This document shows positions 10,421-20,385 of a DNA stretch of 64,000 bases, one piece after another; within the stretch, counting starts at the first letter, position 1; each line of letters starts with the position of its first letter. The stretch is from Ascoidea rubescens DSM 1968 (lineage: Eukaryota > Ascomycota > Saccharomycetes > Ascoideales > Ascoideaceae), in contig NW_017962917.1 of the NCBI RefSeq assembly GCF_001661345.1, positions 744,001-808,000 of the forward strand, given 5' to 3'. Made by a program: the position numbers and the translations under genes. The notes under the pieces are model-generated. The model searched no databases. It worked only from the letters and a program-made list of their open reading frames with translations, and was not told the origin of the DNA.

Positions 10421-12961
10421 ATGGACCCCAACCCGAACAGCCTTCTTCCCAATCAGCTCTCCAACTTGCTTTCTTCTGACCACGAGCAGCACAAAATGCT
10501 TCTTGTGCTGGACTCTTCAGCTCTTCAGGGCTCTGCTGCTAACACTACTTCTCGTCGATTGAATCACTTGGGTCTCTCCAGCTCCTCCTCTTTGCCTGCT
10601 CATCTCAATAGCTACCAGTCCTCAATTAGCAACATCTCTACCTTGGACCATTACAGCAACCTCAGTAACATATCCTCTCTCAACACTCTCAACACCTTGA
10701 CCAATTTGGGTTACAACTCTCTGAACGAGCACTCTGGTAACAAGAACAGCAAAAATAGTAAGAATGGTAAAAATAATAAGAACAGGAAAAAGAATAGCAA
10801 CAGCAACGATCTTAATAATGCAAATAACAATAGTAGTAACAACAATCCCTCCAAAAATGTTAACAATAGAAACACAGCCAACCTTTTAATTCAAAGAAAT
10901 GGTAATTTAAACAATGCAAACTCAAATAATGACCTAACCTCAAATGGCTTGATCAATGGTCAAAACTTAAACGATGTTGATTCTGATTCTGATTCTGAAC
11001 ATGATTCAATTGATGAAGAAGCAATTAAAAATAATCATCCCACAAAAAATTTAAATCATAATCTGAATCGAAATACTTCAACTAATTCAAGGGTCAATTC
11101 AACAACTAGTTCAATTCTCAACTCAAATTCAAACTCAAATTCAAACTTATCAGCAATTTTAAATTCCAATAATAACAATAACAATAATAATAAAAATAAT
11201 AACAATAATGACAATACTACTAATGATAATAACATTAATGCTAATAAATCAAATATGAATATCAATATGAACCAGGATATGGACCAGAACATGGATATGA
11301 ATATGGACATAGATATGAACATGAACATGAACATGAACATGGACTTAAATAAAAACAATCCAAATAATAATTTTTCAAATCTTAATGACCAAGTAAATTC
11401 AAAATTAGATTTGCTCTTGAACACTGTCAATGTAAACTCAAATATTAATAATTTCAACAATCTAATTTTACTATCTTATATCAAGTTCGCTCTTGATCAC
11501 GATAAAAACCAATTACTCTATTTCTCAAAACAATACGAATATTATAAAAATAAAGTCAACAAATTAACTACTTTATTAAAAAATTTAAAGAAATTAAATT
11601 TAAATAATATAAACAATTTTAATGATTTAATTGATGTCGAAAATATAAACATGCTTGAACTAAATGGCATGATAAGTTCAATTTTTAATTTAACTACTAA
11701 CAAATCAAATCGTCATAATAATAATCATAATAATCATAATAATCATAATAATCATAATAATCATAATAATCATAATAATCATAATAATCATAATAATCAT
11801 AATAATCATAATCATAATATTGATAATGACAATGACAATGACAATGACAATGATAATGACAATGATAATGACAATGATAATGACAATGATAATGATAATG
11901 ATAATGATAATGACAATTCTAGTAACAATGATAATGAAAATGATAATGATGATTCTCAAAAACACCCAAATTCGATCCCAATGCATCAAAATATTAATGG
12001 CGGCATCAATGAGGCTATGCTACAACTCAACCAACTTATAAATCTAACTGATGACAAAAATCATCGTTCAAAATTATCATCGAGTTCTCGCACTCATTCT
12101 CATTCTAACATTCACACACATTCTCGTTCTCGTTCTAGTTCTAGTTCCAATCAATCTTCTTCACCTCCAAATAATATCAATATCAGTCGTATTAATAATG
12201 TCAATAATATCAACAGAATTGTCAATAGAAGTAATAAGAATACTATCGGTAATAACATTTCTCAAAATAAAACCAACAGAAACGATATAACTAACTTCAC
12301 CACCACTAATGATGAAAATGAAAATAATCTCGCAAATATTAATCAAGAATCAAACACTTCTCACCCTTATCCTCACTCAAGATCCCACTCTCGCTCTCAT
12401 AGTAGTACCAATAACATTGATGAAAATGACAATAACCTCAGTTTTATGTTTCCCAACAATGATGAAAATAGAGATGGCAATAATTCAAGCGCAAACATAA
12501 CTCCAAACATGAGCCATAGTAGCTTGCCATTAGATGCAAATATGCAAAATGCTCTTGATGAAGCTCTATCAGATTCTGCAAATTTATCAACTAAAAAAAG
12601 AACCCAGTCTGTAAGAAAAAGATACACACCAACTTATCGATTTATTCGTAACGTCAAAAATGTCGAAGATTTGGTTAAAGAGTATTTGCATGGTGATAAA
12701 AACCAACCACCCGTTCAATCACTAGAAAAAAGATATGGTTCTTTATGGAGAGGTGGGTCTCATCATCCTATCTCCAAGCAATATCAAAGAAGAAAAAATA
12801 TTTATAATGCTATTGAGCTTGGTCTAAATAGAAATTACTCAATTGAAAGGATCATTAAAGTCTTGGAGGATAAAAGAACAATGTTAAATGATAAAAATGG
12901 TAAAGCATACAAGAAAAGTATGACTTGGTTGCAAGAAAACATTCCTCTGGAATTATTATGA
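10421..12961 (+). CDS. Second Asn-rich GCR1_C-domain transcription factor
   Basis: A protein of 846 residues beginning at the ATG 10421 (MDPNPNSLLPNQ...); the open frame extends further 5' but only without an ATG. Most of it is Asn/Asp/Ser-rich, including eleven or so His-Asn-Asn units (11714-11817) followed by alternating Asp-Asn (11821-11915). A predicted helical segment around residues 355-400 (KFALDHDKNQLLYFSKQYEYY) may be a coiled coil. The C-terminal ~110 residues (about 735-846) are a GCR1_C domain: RYGSLWRGGS, SKQYQRRK, and the ending SMTWLQENIPLELL, nearly the same as the ending of the upstream gene. Outside this domain and general Asn richness I see no clear similarity, so the pair is an old tandem duplication or an adjacent domain family pair. 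It is presumably nuclear and DNA-binding; targets are unknown. Confidence 0.85.
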   Translation: MDPNPNSLLPNQLSNLLSSDHEQHKMLLVLDSSALQGSAANTTSRRLNHLGLSSSSSLPAHLNSYQSSISNISTLDHYSNLSNISSLNTLNTLTNLGYNSLNEHSGNKNSKNSKNGKNNKNRKKNSNSNDLNNANNNSSNNNPSKNVNNRNTANLLIQRNGNLNNANSNNDLTSNGLINGQNLNDVDSDSDSEHDSIDEEAIKNNHPTKNLNHNLNRNTSTNSRVNSTTSSILNSNSNSNSNLSAILNSNNNNNNNNKNNNNNDNTTNDNNINANKSNMNINMNQDMDQNMDMNMDIDMNMNMNMNMDLNKNNPNNNFSNLNDQVNSKLDLLLNTVNVNSNINNFNNLILLSYIKFALDHDKNQLLYFSKQYEYYKNKVNKLTTLLKNLKKLNLNNINNFNDLIDVENINMLELNGMISSIFNLTTNKSNRHNNNHNNHNNHNNHNNHNNHNNHNNHNNHNNHNHNIDNDNDNDNDNDNDNDNDNDNDNDNDNDNDNDNSSNNDNENDNDDSQKHPNSIPMHQNINGGINEAMLQLNQLINLTDDKNHRSKLSSSSRTHSHSNIHTHSRSRSSSSSNQSSSPPNNINISRINNVNNINRIVNRSNKNTIGNNISQNKTNRNDITNFTTTNDENENNLANINQESNTSHPYPHSRSHSRSHSSTNNIDENDNNLSFMFPNNDENRDGNNSSANITPNMSHSSLPLDANMQNALDEALSDSANLSTKKRTQSVRKRYTPTYRFIRNVKNVEDLVKEYLHGDKNQPPVQSLEKRYGSLWRGGSHHPISKQYQRRKNIYNAIELGLNRNYSIERIIKVLEDKRTMLNDKNGKAYKKSMTWLQENIPLELL
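11714..11817 (+). repeat. CATAATAAT nonamer tandem repeat (His-Asn-Asn)
   Basis: A near-perfect tandem array of the 9-bp unit CATAATAAT, in frame inside the second GCR1_C gene, encoding His-Asn-Asn repeats. An Asp-Asn array of GATAAT/GACAAT units follows directly. Such arrays change copy number easily by slippage. Confidence 0.9.
11821..11915 (+). repeat. GATAAT/GACAAT tandem repeat (Asp-Asn)
   Basis: An in-frame array of 6-bp units encoding alternating Asp and Asn, with GAC/GAT synonymous variation. It directly follows the His-Asn-Asn array in the same gene. Confidence 0.85.
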
Positions 12962-13531
12962 GCTTCTAATCCCTTTTTTCTAATTACTTTTTTTAATTTC
13001 TAATTTTATTTTGTTGTTTTTTTGATTGATTTTGATTTATTAGTTTTCACTTTGATTTTGATTTTTTAAATTTATCTTTATTTTTATCTGTTTTTAGTGT
13101 TTTTCATACTTATATTTTTTCTTCTGAAGTTTTGAATGCTTGAGTTTTTTTTGTGATTTTTCTTGTTAATCTTTTTTTCTCACTAATCCTTTATCGATTT
13201 TATTGGGTTGTTTTTGTTTTTCACCACTCAAGTTGTTGATTGGACTCAACCTGTTTTTTTCTCTTGATGTTTCACTGTTTGATATGAACTTAGCGTTTAG
13301 ATTTCTTTTTTCCTATATTATCAATTTCATTTTCTGTATTTTTTTCTTTTAAATTTATACCTGCAATCTCTTTGCAGTGATAATATAACATTGTTGATTA
13401 ATTCGGCTACTGCTTTGTAATGCTCGCTTTTGATTGGCTGAGAGTCACAGGGTTTTTGTGCATGAAGCCGAATTGATTTTTTTGGCTTTTGAGCAAAGAA
13501 AAGTGCTTTCTCTGGGTTGATATTTGGAGCA
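12962..13531 (+). promoter_or_regulatory. Intergenic region and FMP25 promoter with a CCAAT box
   Basis: The left part is a strongly T-rich 3' region of the GCR1_C gene. About 95 bases before the FMP25 ATG lies TGATTGGCTG (13431-13440), an inverted CCAAT box. In yeasts the Hap2/3/4/5 complex binds such boxes in respiratory genes, which fits the mitochondrial product downstream; that regulation is inferred. Confidence 0.5.
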
Positions 13532-15658
13532 ATGGAGGCCTTTATGAGAAGATCAGTTAATGCCAGCATCAAAACACGATATTCTACCATCAGATACACC
13601 AATTCCAGGGTGATTTCAAGAAGTTTGTTCAGCTCTTCACTTTTAAATAACTCAAAGAAAGATGGCGACTCCACAGATGAAGTGAAACCTTCCATAAAAT
13701 ATAATGAGTATAATGCACCGGAATTGAGTACCAGAGAAAAGTTTATAAAAGAACATGAAAAGAATTTTGTTTTTGTTTCAGATTTCTCAAAGTATCATGA
13801 AAAGAACTTGGAAACCGATATATATGGAAACATCGTTGAAGACTCCAGCGCAGATCCCAAGGTCGAAATATCCACTCCCGAATCAAGACTAGCTCAAGAA
13901 ATAGCTGCAAAACATTACGAAAGATACCAAAAAGTCAAATCGATTTTAATGGGGCTAGGAGCTCTAGCGTTGGCTGTTTTATCGTTTCAGGGGTACACTT
14001 ATTATCCCCAGATAAAATATCAAATTGGGAAGATCTTTTTTAGTCAAAATGAGGTCTTTGATGTTGAATCAGGAAAAGAGCTTGATGAATTTGAGAAAAG
14101 CAAAAGAAAAAATGATTTAAAGAAGAAAAAAGCAGAATTCAATGCTTATTTGAATATAATTAACTCTAGTGAAAGCGATTCCAATGTTCCTGGTCTTTAT
14201 CTTTGGGGTTCAAATTTAAATGCCACTATTGCTCCTGATCATAAATCTTTGAAAAATGTCAAAGTTCCAATCAGATTAAAATACTTTGAGGGTATGGTTT
14301 TAAAGGATGTTAAATTAGGCCATCAAAGTGCTTATGCTATTGACGAAAATGGTGATTTACACCAATGGGGAAATGGATTTAACTTAGAAAATCCATCTCC
14401 TTCATTGAGCTTATCCAAACAAAAAATCAGCAAGGGAGAGCTTAGTAATGGTTGTTTATATTTTTTAAATAATAAGAATGAATTACTTATACTACCAGAA
14501 AACAAAAAATTGCAAGATTCAAATATTGAAACAACAAAGCAGTCTTTCACAAAATTAGCCACTAATGATGTATTTTCATGGGGAGAAAAAATTGTCGATT
14601 TCAAAACAGGTCTTGAGCATTTAATAGTTTTAACAAATAAAGGGAAAGTGTATTCTTCGGCTACGGGCTTGAAATTATCTTCCAAATCATTTGGTCAATT
14701 TGGATTGCCCGAATTTTCTCATTTTGATTCACCACCTGAACCCAATAAGCTTTATGAAATCAAATTATTAAACTATCAAATTGAAAAAAACCATAAAACT
14801 GGCAAAGTCAAATCGATAAATCAAAGAGTAATAGAGCAAGTTGCTTGTGGAGATTATCATACTCTCTGTAGAGACTTTGGCGGTTCAGTTTGGTCATTTG
14901 GAAGAAATACCTATGGTGAATTGGGTTTACCTGTTGCATATGATAGTGAATTTATTCCATTTCCCAAAAGAATAGAGTTATTTAATAAACATTTTACATC
15001 AGATAACCATGCTATTTGCACGAACATTGAGGCCGGTGGAGCTACTTCTTTTGCTACTTTCAAGACGCAAGATATTCGCAAAATGTTTATGGAACACTTT
15101 AATAAAGACAAGATTTCGTATAATAACGATAGCGACAAAGAAGCTGAAGAAAATGTCAAACCAGGAGATTTATTTCATTTTTCATTCGGAAATGGGTTAT
15201 ATGGACAGCTAGGCAATGGTCGATATATTCACTCTAATGCAGAACCAACGAAAATCCGAACATTGATGGACATGAAGGAATTCAATGAATCAGAAGAGAT
15301 GATCAAAAACATACCAGTAAAGAATTGGTCTGCAGGATCTAACCATGCCTTTGTTAAATTGGATAATAATGATATTTATGGATGGGGATCAAACGAGTTT
15401 GGACAGTTAGGAAATGGTAAAAGAGCCAAGTCGCCCAAACCAATTTCGATTCCAACATTAATAGAACCACACAGCAAAATCAATTACAAAAAATATATGA
15501 ATCAATCTGGATTTAACCCATGGAACAACAGATTGCAACTATTTACTAATAAGGAGTTGGTATTTAAAAACCCTAATGGAAAGACTATAAAGGGCAAATT
15601 CGACCAGGTTTTGGCTGCTGGGTACAACTCAAGTGCAATCTACTATGCTCGTTCTTAA
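13532..15658 (+). CDS. FMP25: Mitochondrial RCC1-repeat protein, Fmp25-like complex III assembly factor
   Basis: A 708-residue protein. The first ~40 residues are basic and Ser/Thr-rich with no acidic residues (a mitochondrial presequence), and a hydrophobic helix lies at about 137-157 (ILMGLGALALAVLSF). The rest has RCC1-type blade motifs: LYLWGSNLN, LHQWGNGF, VWSFGRNTYGELGLP, HFSFGNGLYGQLGNG, IYGWGSNEFGQLGNG. This order (presequence, one inner-membrane anchor, soluble beta-propeller) matches S. cerevisiae Fmp25, which is needed for an early step of cytochrome bc1 assembly. The start is taken at ATG 13532; a second in-frame ATG at 13544 is also possible. The gene is convergent with EFB1. The assignment rests on architecture and recognisable stretches, not on an alignment. 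Confidence 0.75.
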   Translation: MEAFMRRSVNASIKTRYSTIRYTNSRVISRSLFSSSLLNNSKKDGDSTDEVKPSIKYNEYNAPELSTREKFIKEHEKNFVFVSDFSKYHEKNLETDIYGNIVEDSSADPKVEISTPESRLAQEIAAKHYERYQKVKSILMGLGALALAVLSFQGYTYYPQIKYQIGKIFFSQNEVFDVESGKELDEFEKSKRKNDLKKKKAEFNAYLNIINSSESDSNVPGLYLWGSNLNATIAPDHKSLKNVKVPIRLKYFEGMVLKDVKLGHQSAYAIDENGDLHQWGNGFNLENPSPSLSLSKQKISKGELSNGCLYFLNNKNELLILPENKKLQDSNIETTKQSFTKLATNDVFSWGEKIVDFKTGLEHLIVLTNKGKVYSSATGLKLSSKSFGQFGLPEFSHFDSPPEPNKLYEIKLLNYQIEKNHKTGKVKSINQRVIEQVACGDYHTLCRDFGGSVWSFGRNTYGELGLPVAYDSEFIPFPKRIELFNKHFTSDNHAICTNIEAGGATSFATFKTQDIRKMFMEHFNKDKISYNNDSDKEAEENVKPGDLFHFSFGNGLYGQLGNGRYIHSNAEPTKIRTLMDMKEFNESEEMIKNIPVKNWSAGSNHAFVKLDNNDIYGWGSNEFGQLGNGKRAKSPKPISIPTLIEPHSKINYKKYMNQSGFNPWNNRLQLFTNKELVFKNPNGKTIKGKFDQVLAAGYNSSAIYYARS

Positions 15659-15977
15659 TGGAATACATTTTGGCTGAAGATTCTTGTACATATATAAACC
15701 GATATATTTTTTGGTTTTCACCACCTTTGTGGTATCATGTATGTTGTGCATTTGTTTCTTCTTTTTCAAACCAGCAATGGGGGTCATATTAAAAAAAAAG
15801 AAGAAAACGTTTTTCCTTCGTTGAGGTTATTTTTGAGTCATAAAAATTAACATTCATTCATTACTGGAAAATAAAAATGTAAGATAGTGCAAATTGAACT
15901 TTAGTAGAATCAATTAAGTATTATTATAAAGAGGAATTACATAGATAAAAGAATTTAAATATTGTAAGCCAAATGGA
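15659..15977. other. Convergent 3' region between FMP25 and EFB1
   Basis: This short AT-rich region holds the 3' ends of both genes. I see A-runs and T-runs fitting polyadenylation regions and nothing else. Confidence 0.5.
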
Positions 15978-16958
15978 TTATAATTTTTGCATAGCAGCGA
16001 CATCAGTTGATTGAACATGGTCTTCATCTTCTTCGATTAATTGTTGCAAATCGTCTAAGGAAACCTTTGTATCTTCAATAACAAGATTGATTTGTAATTT
16101 TTTAATACCGAAACCAACTGGGACCCAGGAGTGACCACCCCAGGTTAAACCATCTTGAGTGATGCCCTTAACATTGGCTAACAATTCTTCTAAGTTAGTT
16201 TCATCATCCCATGGTTTGACATCTAAAGTAACAATGGATTTAGCAGCTGGTTTTGGACCTTTGGAAGCCTTTTTAGCAGCGTATTCAGCCAAACGCTCTT
16301 CTCTTAATTTAGCAGCGGCAGCATCTTCTTCTTCATCATCGGAACCGAATAAATCAACATCTTCATCATCTTCTTCTTCGGCAGCAGAAACTAGTTTTGG
16401 TTCTTTTTTGGCAGCTGGAACAGTGTTAAATTCTTCGGTAAAAGAAGCAATGTGATTGAACCATCTAGCAAAGTATGGGAATTCCTTTTGGAAAGCTTTG
16501 TAAGAAGCAACATCAGCTTGAGTAACTGAAGTACTAAATTGTAAATTGAAGTTAGTAACTGATTTTAGTTCGATTATACAATTCTGTTATTGACACTAAG
16601 TTTTTTCTTGGAAAAAAAGTGAATTTCATTTTGAATTTAAAAAATTGTTCTTGATAATTTTCAGGAAAAGTTATAAAACTTGAATTGGGTTTGATACTCA
16701 TAGGATGGGGTCTTACGCCACCTAGTAAACACGGACCAATGTGATCATCATTCTAATTATCATTGCGAGATTGAGACATTTACTGATTGATTTGGAATAT
16801 CAAACCAATATGCCTGTTTCAGAGAAGAAAAACAGTTAAACAATCAAAACTTCCACAGAATTTCAACGCAAAACATACCCTTGAATGTAAGATTTGTCAG
16901 CTAAAAAGTCATTTAATTCCTTGACAGATTTGATGTCAGTGAAACTGGTGTAGCTCAT
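15978..16958 (-). CDS. EFB1: Translation elongation factor eEF1B alpha, one intron
   Basis: Guanine-nucleotide exchange factor that recharges eEF1A. Two exons join: exon 1 16879-16958 (MSYTSFTDIKSVKELN...) and exon 2 15978-16533, 636 coding nt, 211 residues. The N-terminal GST-C-like part has DKSYIQG and FARWFNHIASF. An acidic linker (DVDLFGSDDEEEDAAA) follows, then the catalytic exchange domain: SIVTLDVKPWDDETNLEEL, GFGIKKLQINLVIED, ending STDVAAMQKL, as in S. cerevisiae Efb1 (206 aa). The 345-nt intron (16534-16878) has donor GTATGT, branch TACTAAC shortly before the acceptor TTTAG, and joins in frame at the expected Gly-Thr. The intron carries a U18 snoRNA, the same arrangement as in S. 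cerevisiae. Codons are strongly biased with no CTG, as expected for a highly expressed gene. Confidence 0.97.
16652..16762 (-). ncRNA. snR18: U18-family C/D box snoRNA within the EFB1 intron
   Basis: On the coding strand of EFB1 the intron holds a C box ATGATGA (16745-16751), then the 13-nt guide TTGGTCCGTGTTT (16727-16739), which is exactly complementary to the conserved large-subunit rRNA stretch AAACACGGACCAA, and a D box CTGA (16661-16664). Box C and box D are closed by a perfect 8-bp terminal stem (TGATAATT with AATTATCA), the classic kink-turn layout. The guide is the hallmark of U18, which directs 2'-O-methylation in 25S rRNA. A possible C' box (ATGAGTA) lies between. S. cerevisiae encodes snR18 in the EFB1 intron too, so host gene and guest RNA both agree. 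The ends are estimated from the stem. Confidence 0.93.
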
Positions 16959-17279
16959 GTTGAAATATGGGATGGTTGAGTAGAGATAGTCGAAGAGGTG
17001 CTGGAAGAAAGTTGTTGAAGGAGCAGAGATATAAAAAGCTGTATAAATACCAAAGAAAATTTTCGCACTGTGAAACTTTCTAAAATTTTCTTTTTTTGAC
17101 AAATGGCCTGAAAACTCTTAGGGTAAACACGGACACGTGCTGAGATGTACCCTCGGTAACACGTGTGCCGGATGCTGCTTCTGCTGCTTCTGCTGTTTTT
17201 ACTTATTTTTTTTCCAGCCGGGCTGGAGCTGTGTTATTTACAGTGTATAGTACATATGTATGGGGCTTCTTAGCTGGCT
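16959..17279 (-). promoter_or_regulatory. EFB1 promoter with two CACGTG E-boxes
   Basis: Between EFB1 and the 3' end of the PPR gene, TATA-like sequence lies near 17033 on the minus strand. Two CACGTG sites lie at 17134-17139 and 17160-17165, 26 bases apart. CACGTG is the Cbf1/Pho4-type E-box in yeasts; its use here is inferred from spacing and position only. Confidence 0.5.
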
Positions 17280-19919
17280 TCACCACCTGCTCCTCCTCTT
17301 GTCTGGGTAGTTGTCTCTGGGCCCCTGCCTCTCGTTGTTTCGCTGGTACAACTTCTTCTTTATCTGGTTTCGGTCCATTTTGTCTTTGTTCAAAATCCAG
17401 TGAAGCTTTCTCACTGTGAATGTGTCGCCCATTTCTTGAGCCTTGATGTAGAAGTTCTTTACCAAGTAGTATGTCCATTTGAACTGATTCTCCGTACTAG
17501 TGATGATACTGAGTGCATCTCTCAAGTATCCTATCTCAGAAAATGTACCCACCAATTTTACTGCAAACGTAAAGTCTTCCTCTTTTCGAACATCTGGAGG
17601 CAAGGATTTGAACAATCGTGTCTTTCTGAATTTACCTCTTTCCATCCAAACCTCTTGAGCAAATCCTATGTCTTTGAAATTCTTCGCAGCTGCCAAAGCA
17701 ATCTTGTAAATATAACTGTTTCTCGCTATTTTATATCCAAGGTTTTTAGCCAACTCGAGTGCTTCAGGTTTTTCAGCCTGTTGTGGAATTGTTGTTTTAA
17801 TATCGTTTTCAATTTCAATGCCATCTTCAATCTCAATGTCATATTCATCTTTAGAACCATCCTCATCTTGATTCTCACTTTTACCTTCTTCCTCTTCTGC
17901 AGTTGTTTTGTTTTCGTTGGTATTACTATTATCGATTATCAAACCTTTATCTAACTTCTTAAATTTCAATCCGTCATCATCCAAATATGTAAAGTTTTCA
18001 TATCTTTTCTTAAATTCATCCAAACTTTTAGCATGTTCAGTTGAAATTTGTAAATATGCACCAACTGTCCTAAAATTGATGATATCGGGATGTTCAAGTA
18101 AAATGTATGACCAAATGGCGTCTGATTCAAATAGAACTTGTTCATCAGTTTTTAATTCGTATACCGGTATAAATGGTAGCGTTACTTGATTAAAATCAAG
18201 CCTATTTGGCGAAGTTTTCAAATCTTCATATCCTTCTTCTTGTTCGATTCTATTTGATTTAAAATTGATCGAATGCAATAGATTAGTTCGCAAATTCTTT
18301 CCAAAATCAGTGGCCAACATCAAGGGCAATTTTTCAACTTGGTTTGTTTGACTTTTAATTTTGTTATTAATAAAGGTTCTATAACTTGAAAATAGCACAA
18401 ACAAAACTTCGGGACTGATTTTTTTTATTCTCTGGTAAAGGTTTAAAAACAACACTCTTACCATGACTAAATCGTTATCCTTTGAACATAACGACATCAA
18501 TAAAATTAATAATTGCTCGTTTATCTCATAATTATTTTTGACATAGGCCTTCAGAAAAAACTCCCAGGCCTGTAACATGTATTCATCCTTTGAAAAACAA
18601 ACTCTTGACAAAATTTCATAAGTTCTTGCATCTGGCTCAATGCCATTTGTTCTCATATCTTCAAACAAATCTAAACATTTAAAGATATTTTGTGTATCGA
18701 AATCAGTATAAAACGTAAAAATTGAATTGTAAAAATGCACATCAGCGCCAATTGATAGGAATTTGACCATATCAAAGATTTCGACAACCTGTTGTTTATT
18801 TTTCAATTTTGTCGATATTTGTAAAAGTATTGTTATTATAACTAAATTTTCTTTTATATTGATTTTATATTTTTTCATTTCACTTAAATAATAATTTAAT
18901 TTTTCGGTGATATCTTCAGATTGAAAGCTTGTTACTAATTCAGTATCAGTATTGAATTTAATAAATTTGAAAAAGGATTTGAAAATATTGCCAAAGGTTT
19001 GTTTTCCTGGTCTTTTCCCTTCGGCTATTAATTGTTGATAAAAACATTCTGAAAAATGAACGTTGCCCTGGTCAGCAAAGGAGTTTATTGCTAAATCATA
19101 TATAAATCTAGAGGGTTGTTTATTTACATCCGATAACATTTCAAAAAACAATGAATTGATTTTTGTCTTTTGATCATTGGGAATTAAAGTGTATAGTTTT
19201 TCAATGTCCCCAATTTCAAGATCTTCAAATCCATTGCGGCTGAGATATAAATCCTTGATGACCTCGATCCAATTTTGGTTTTGTTTTGAAATTAAATAGA
19301 TAATTGATGAATTCTTGATTTTATCATAAACTCTTTCAGGCAAGTTAATACCTGGAGCAGCTTTATCAAATAGGGAGTTTAGTGAGTTATCAAATTTTTT
19401 AGTTTGATTCTGAATCACTGAATTGGGCAATTCTAGGGTTGTATTGGAAGGTAAAGATTTCAGGAGATTAACCTTTATATTAGTGGATGGCTCAGGTAAT
19501 AACTCATTAAGTATCGATTCAGCATCTTTCTTGTAATCATGGTTTTTCGCATCAAACTGCTGATTCATTTGTTTATTCTTTTCATGTTCGGTATTTTTTT
19601 TTATTACTTTGACTGCCTTTTCTATTCGTTTTATTCTTTCTAAATAAATATCTGTGCCCTTTTTGGTATCAGTTTGGTTTCCATAATATACATAATCCAA
19701 CACATCCTTTTGTGTCTTTAATTGATTTTTTAAGTCAGGCTGAAATATTTCCTGGTTTGTTTTTGATTTTGGTTTTGATTTTGAATTTGAGTCCGGATGA
19801 GATTTTGACTTTGGAACGATTACAATTGATCGACTGAGTATCAAATGGTTTGAGAGCACCGAGCTCAAGAGATTTTTCTGCTGCTGCCTCAAACGAACAT
19901 TCAACTGGTTCAAAAACAT
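17280..19919 (-). CDS. Mitochondrial PPR protein (Ccm1/Dmr1-like, tentative)
   Basis: An 879-residue protein starting at the ATG 19919; the frame opens upstream but without an ATG. The N-terminus (MFLNQLNVRLRQQQKNLLSS) is basic and amphipathic, a mitochondrial presequence. The middle carries helical pairs of pentatricopeptide-repeat type, the clearest being LFEDMRTNGIEPDARTYEIL (about residue 413) and similar units before it (CFYQQLIAEGKRPGKQTFGN). An acidic insert (EEEEGKSENQDEDGSKDEYD) interrupts the C-terminal half, and the end is basic (DKRRSRW). PPR proteins bind organellar RNA. Size and layout resemble yeast Ccm1, which stabilises mitochondrial 15S rRNA, but I cannot separate it from other fungal PPR proteins such as Rmd9. 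It is divergent from CET1 across a GC-richer promoter. Confidence 0.7.
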   Translation of the reverse strand: MFLNQLNVRLRQQQKNLLSSVLSNHLILSRSIVIVPKSKSHPDSNSKSKPKSKTNQEIFQPDLKNQLKTQKDVLDYVYYGNQTDTKKGTDIYLERIKRIEKAVKVIKKNTEHEKNKQMNQQFDAKNHDYKKDAESILNELLPEPSTNIKVNLLKSLPSNTTLELPNSVIQNQTKKFDNSLNSLFDKAAPGINLPERVYDKIKNSSIIYLISKQNQNWIEVIKDLYLSRNGFEDLEIGDIEKLYTLIPNDQKTKINSLFFEMLSDVNKQPSRFIYDLAINSFADQGNVHFSECFYQQLIAEGKRPGKQTFGNIFKSFFKFIKFNTDTELVTSFQSEDITEKLNYYLSEMKKYKINIKENLVIITILLQISTKLKNKQQVVEIFDMVKFLSIGADVHFYNSIFTFYTDFDTQNIFKCLDLFEDMRTNGIEPDARTYEILSRVCFSKDEYMLQAWEFFLKAYVKNNYEINEQLLILLMSLCSKDNDLVMVRVLFLNLYQRIKKISPEVLFVLFSSYRTFINNKIKSQTNQVEKLPLMLATDFGKNLRTNLLHSINFKSNRIEQEEGYEDLKTSPNRLDFNQVTLPFIPVYELKTDEQVLFESDAIWSYILLEHPDIINFRTVGAYLQISTEHAKSLDEFKKRYENFTYLDDDGLKFKKLDKGLIIDNSNTNENKTTAEEEEGKSENQDEDGSKDEYDIEIEDGIEIENDIKTTIPQQAEKPEALELAKNLGYKIARNSYIYKIALAAAKNFKDIGFAQEVWMERGKFRKTRLFKSLPPDVRKEEDFTFAVKLVGTFSEIGYLRDALSIITSTENQFKWTYYLVKNFYIKAQEMGDTFTVRKLHWILNKDKMDRNQIKKKLYQRNNERQGPRDNYPDKRRSRW

Positions 19920-20385
19920 ATTCTTTCCAGTTTGCAAAATCAATAAAATCCACTGTAGCTGAAAATTTTCCAGCTTTTCTCAGACCTTGAGGATTAAAGA
20001 AAAAAATCAAATGGAAAAAAATACTCAGAAAGACGCGGGAACCACCACCACGGATCACCAAGTTTGCACCTGTATGCACACTAAAACCTTTTTTACAGAC
20101 CCCCCCTGCCACAAACCCCCTATCTACAACCCCCGAGGCTTGGCCTCAACGAAAAAAATCAATTAAATCACAGATTTCAGTGGGACGAGTGATGGATTCA
20201 AACAGATTAACCACAGCTGCCCATTGATCACTAGCTGGATTTGCTGAAATATTTTGGGGTAGGCTTGCTGCTCGATTGCACTCCCCGATAATTGCGTTTT
20301 TTCGGCTTCCAGTTCTCAGAAACTCACCTGTGTTTCACCTTTAAAGTCCAACATTTACATAACAAGTAAGCACCATCTCAGAAAA
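19920..20385. promoter_or_regulatory. Divergent promoter between the PPR gene and CET1, with C-run repeat
   Basis: This 466-base divergent promoter is GC-richer than its surroundings. At 20100-20134 three runs of five to seven C occur with about 14-base periodicity, two of them CCCCCT, which contain the stress-response element core CCCCT (Msn2/4 type). The minus strand has the matching G-runs. Function is inferred from motif only. Confidence 0.4.

Noticed and set aside
11714-11817. CRISPR-like regular repeat
   Set aside because: The 9-bp units have no spacers, lie in frame in a yeast gene and encode His-Asn-Asn.
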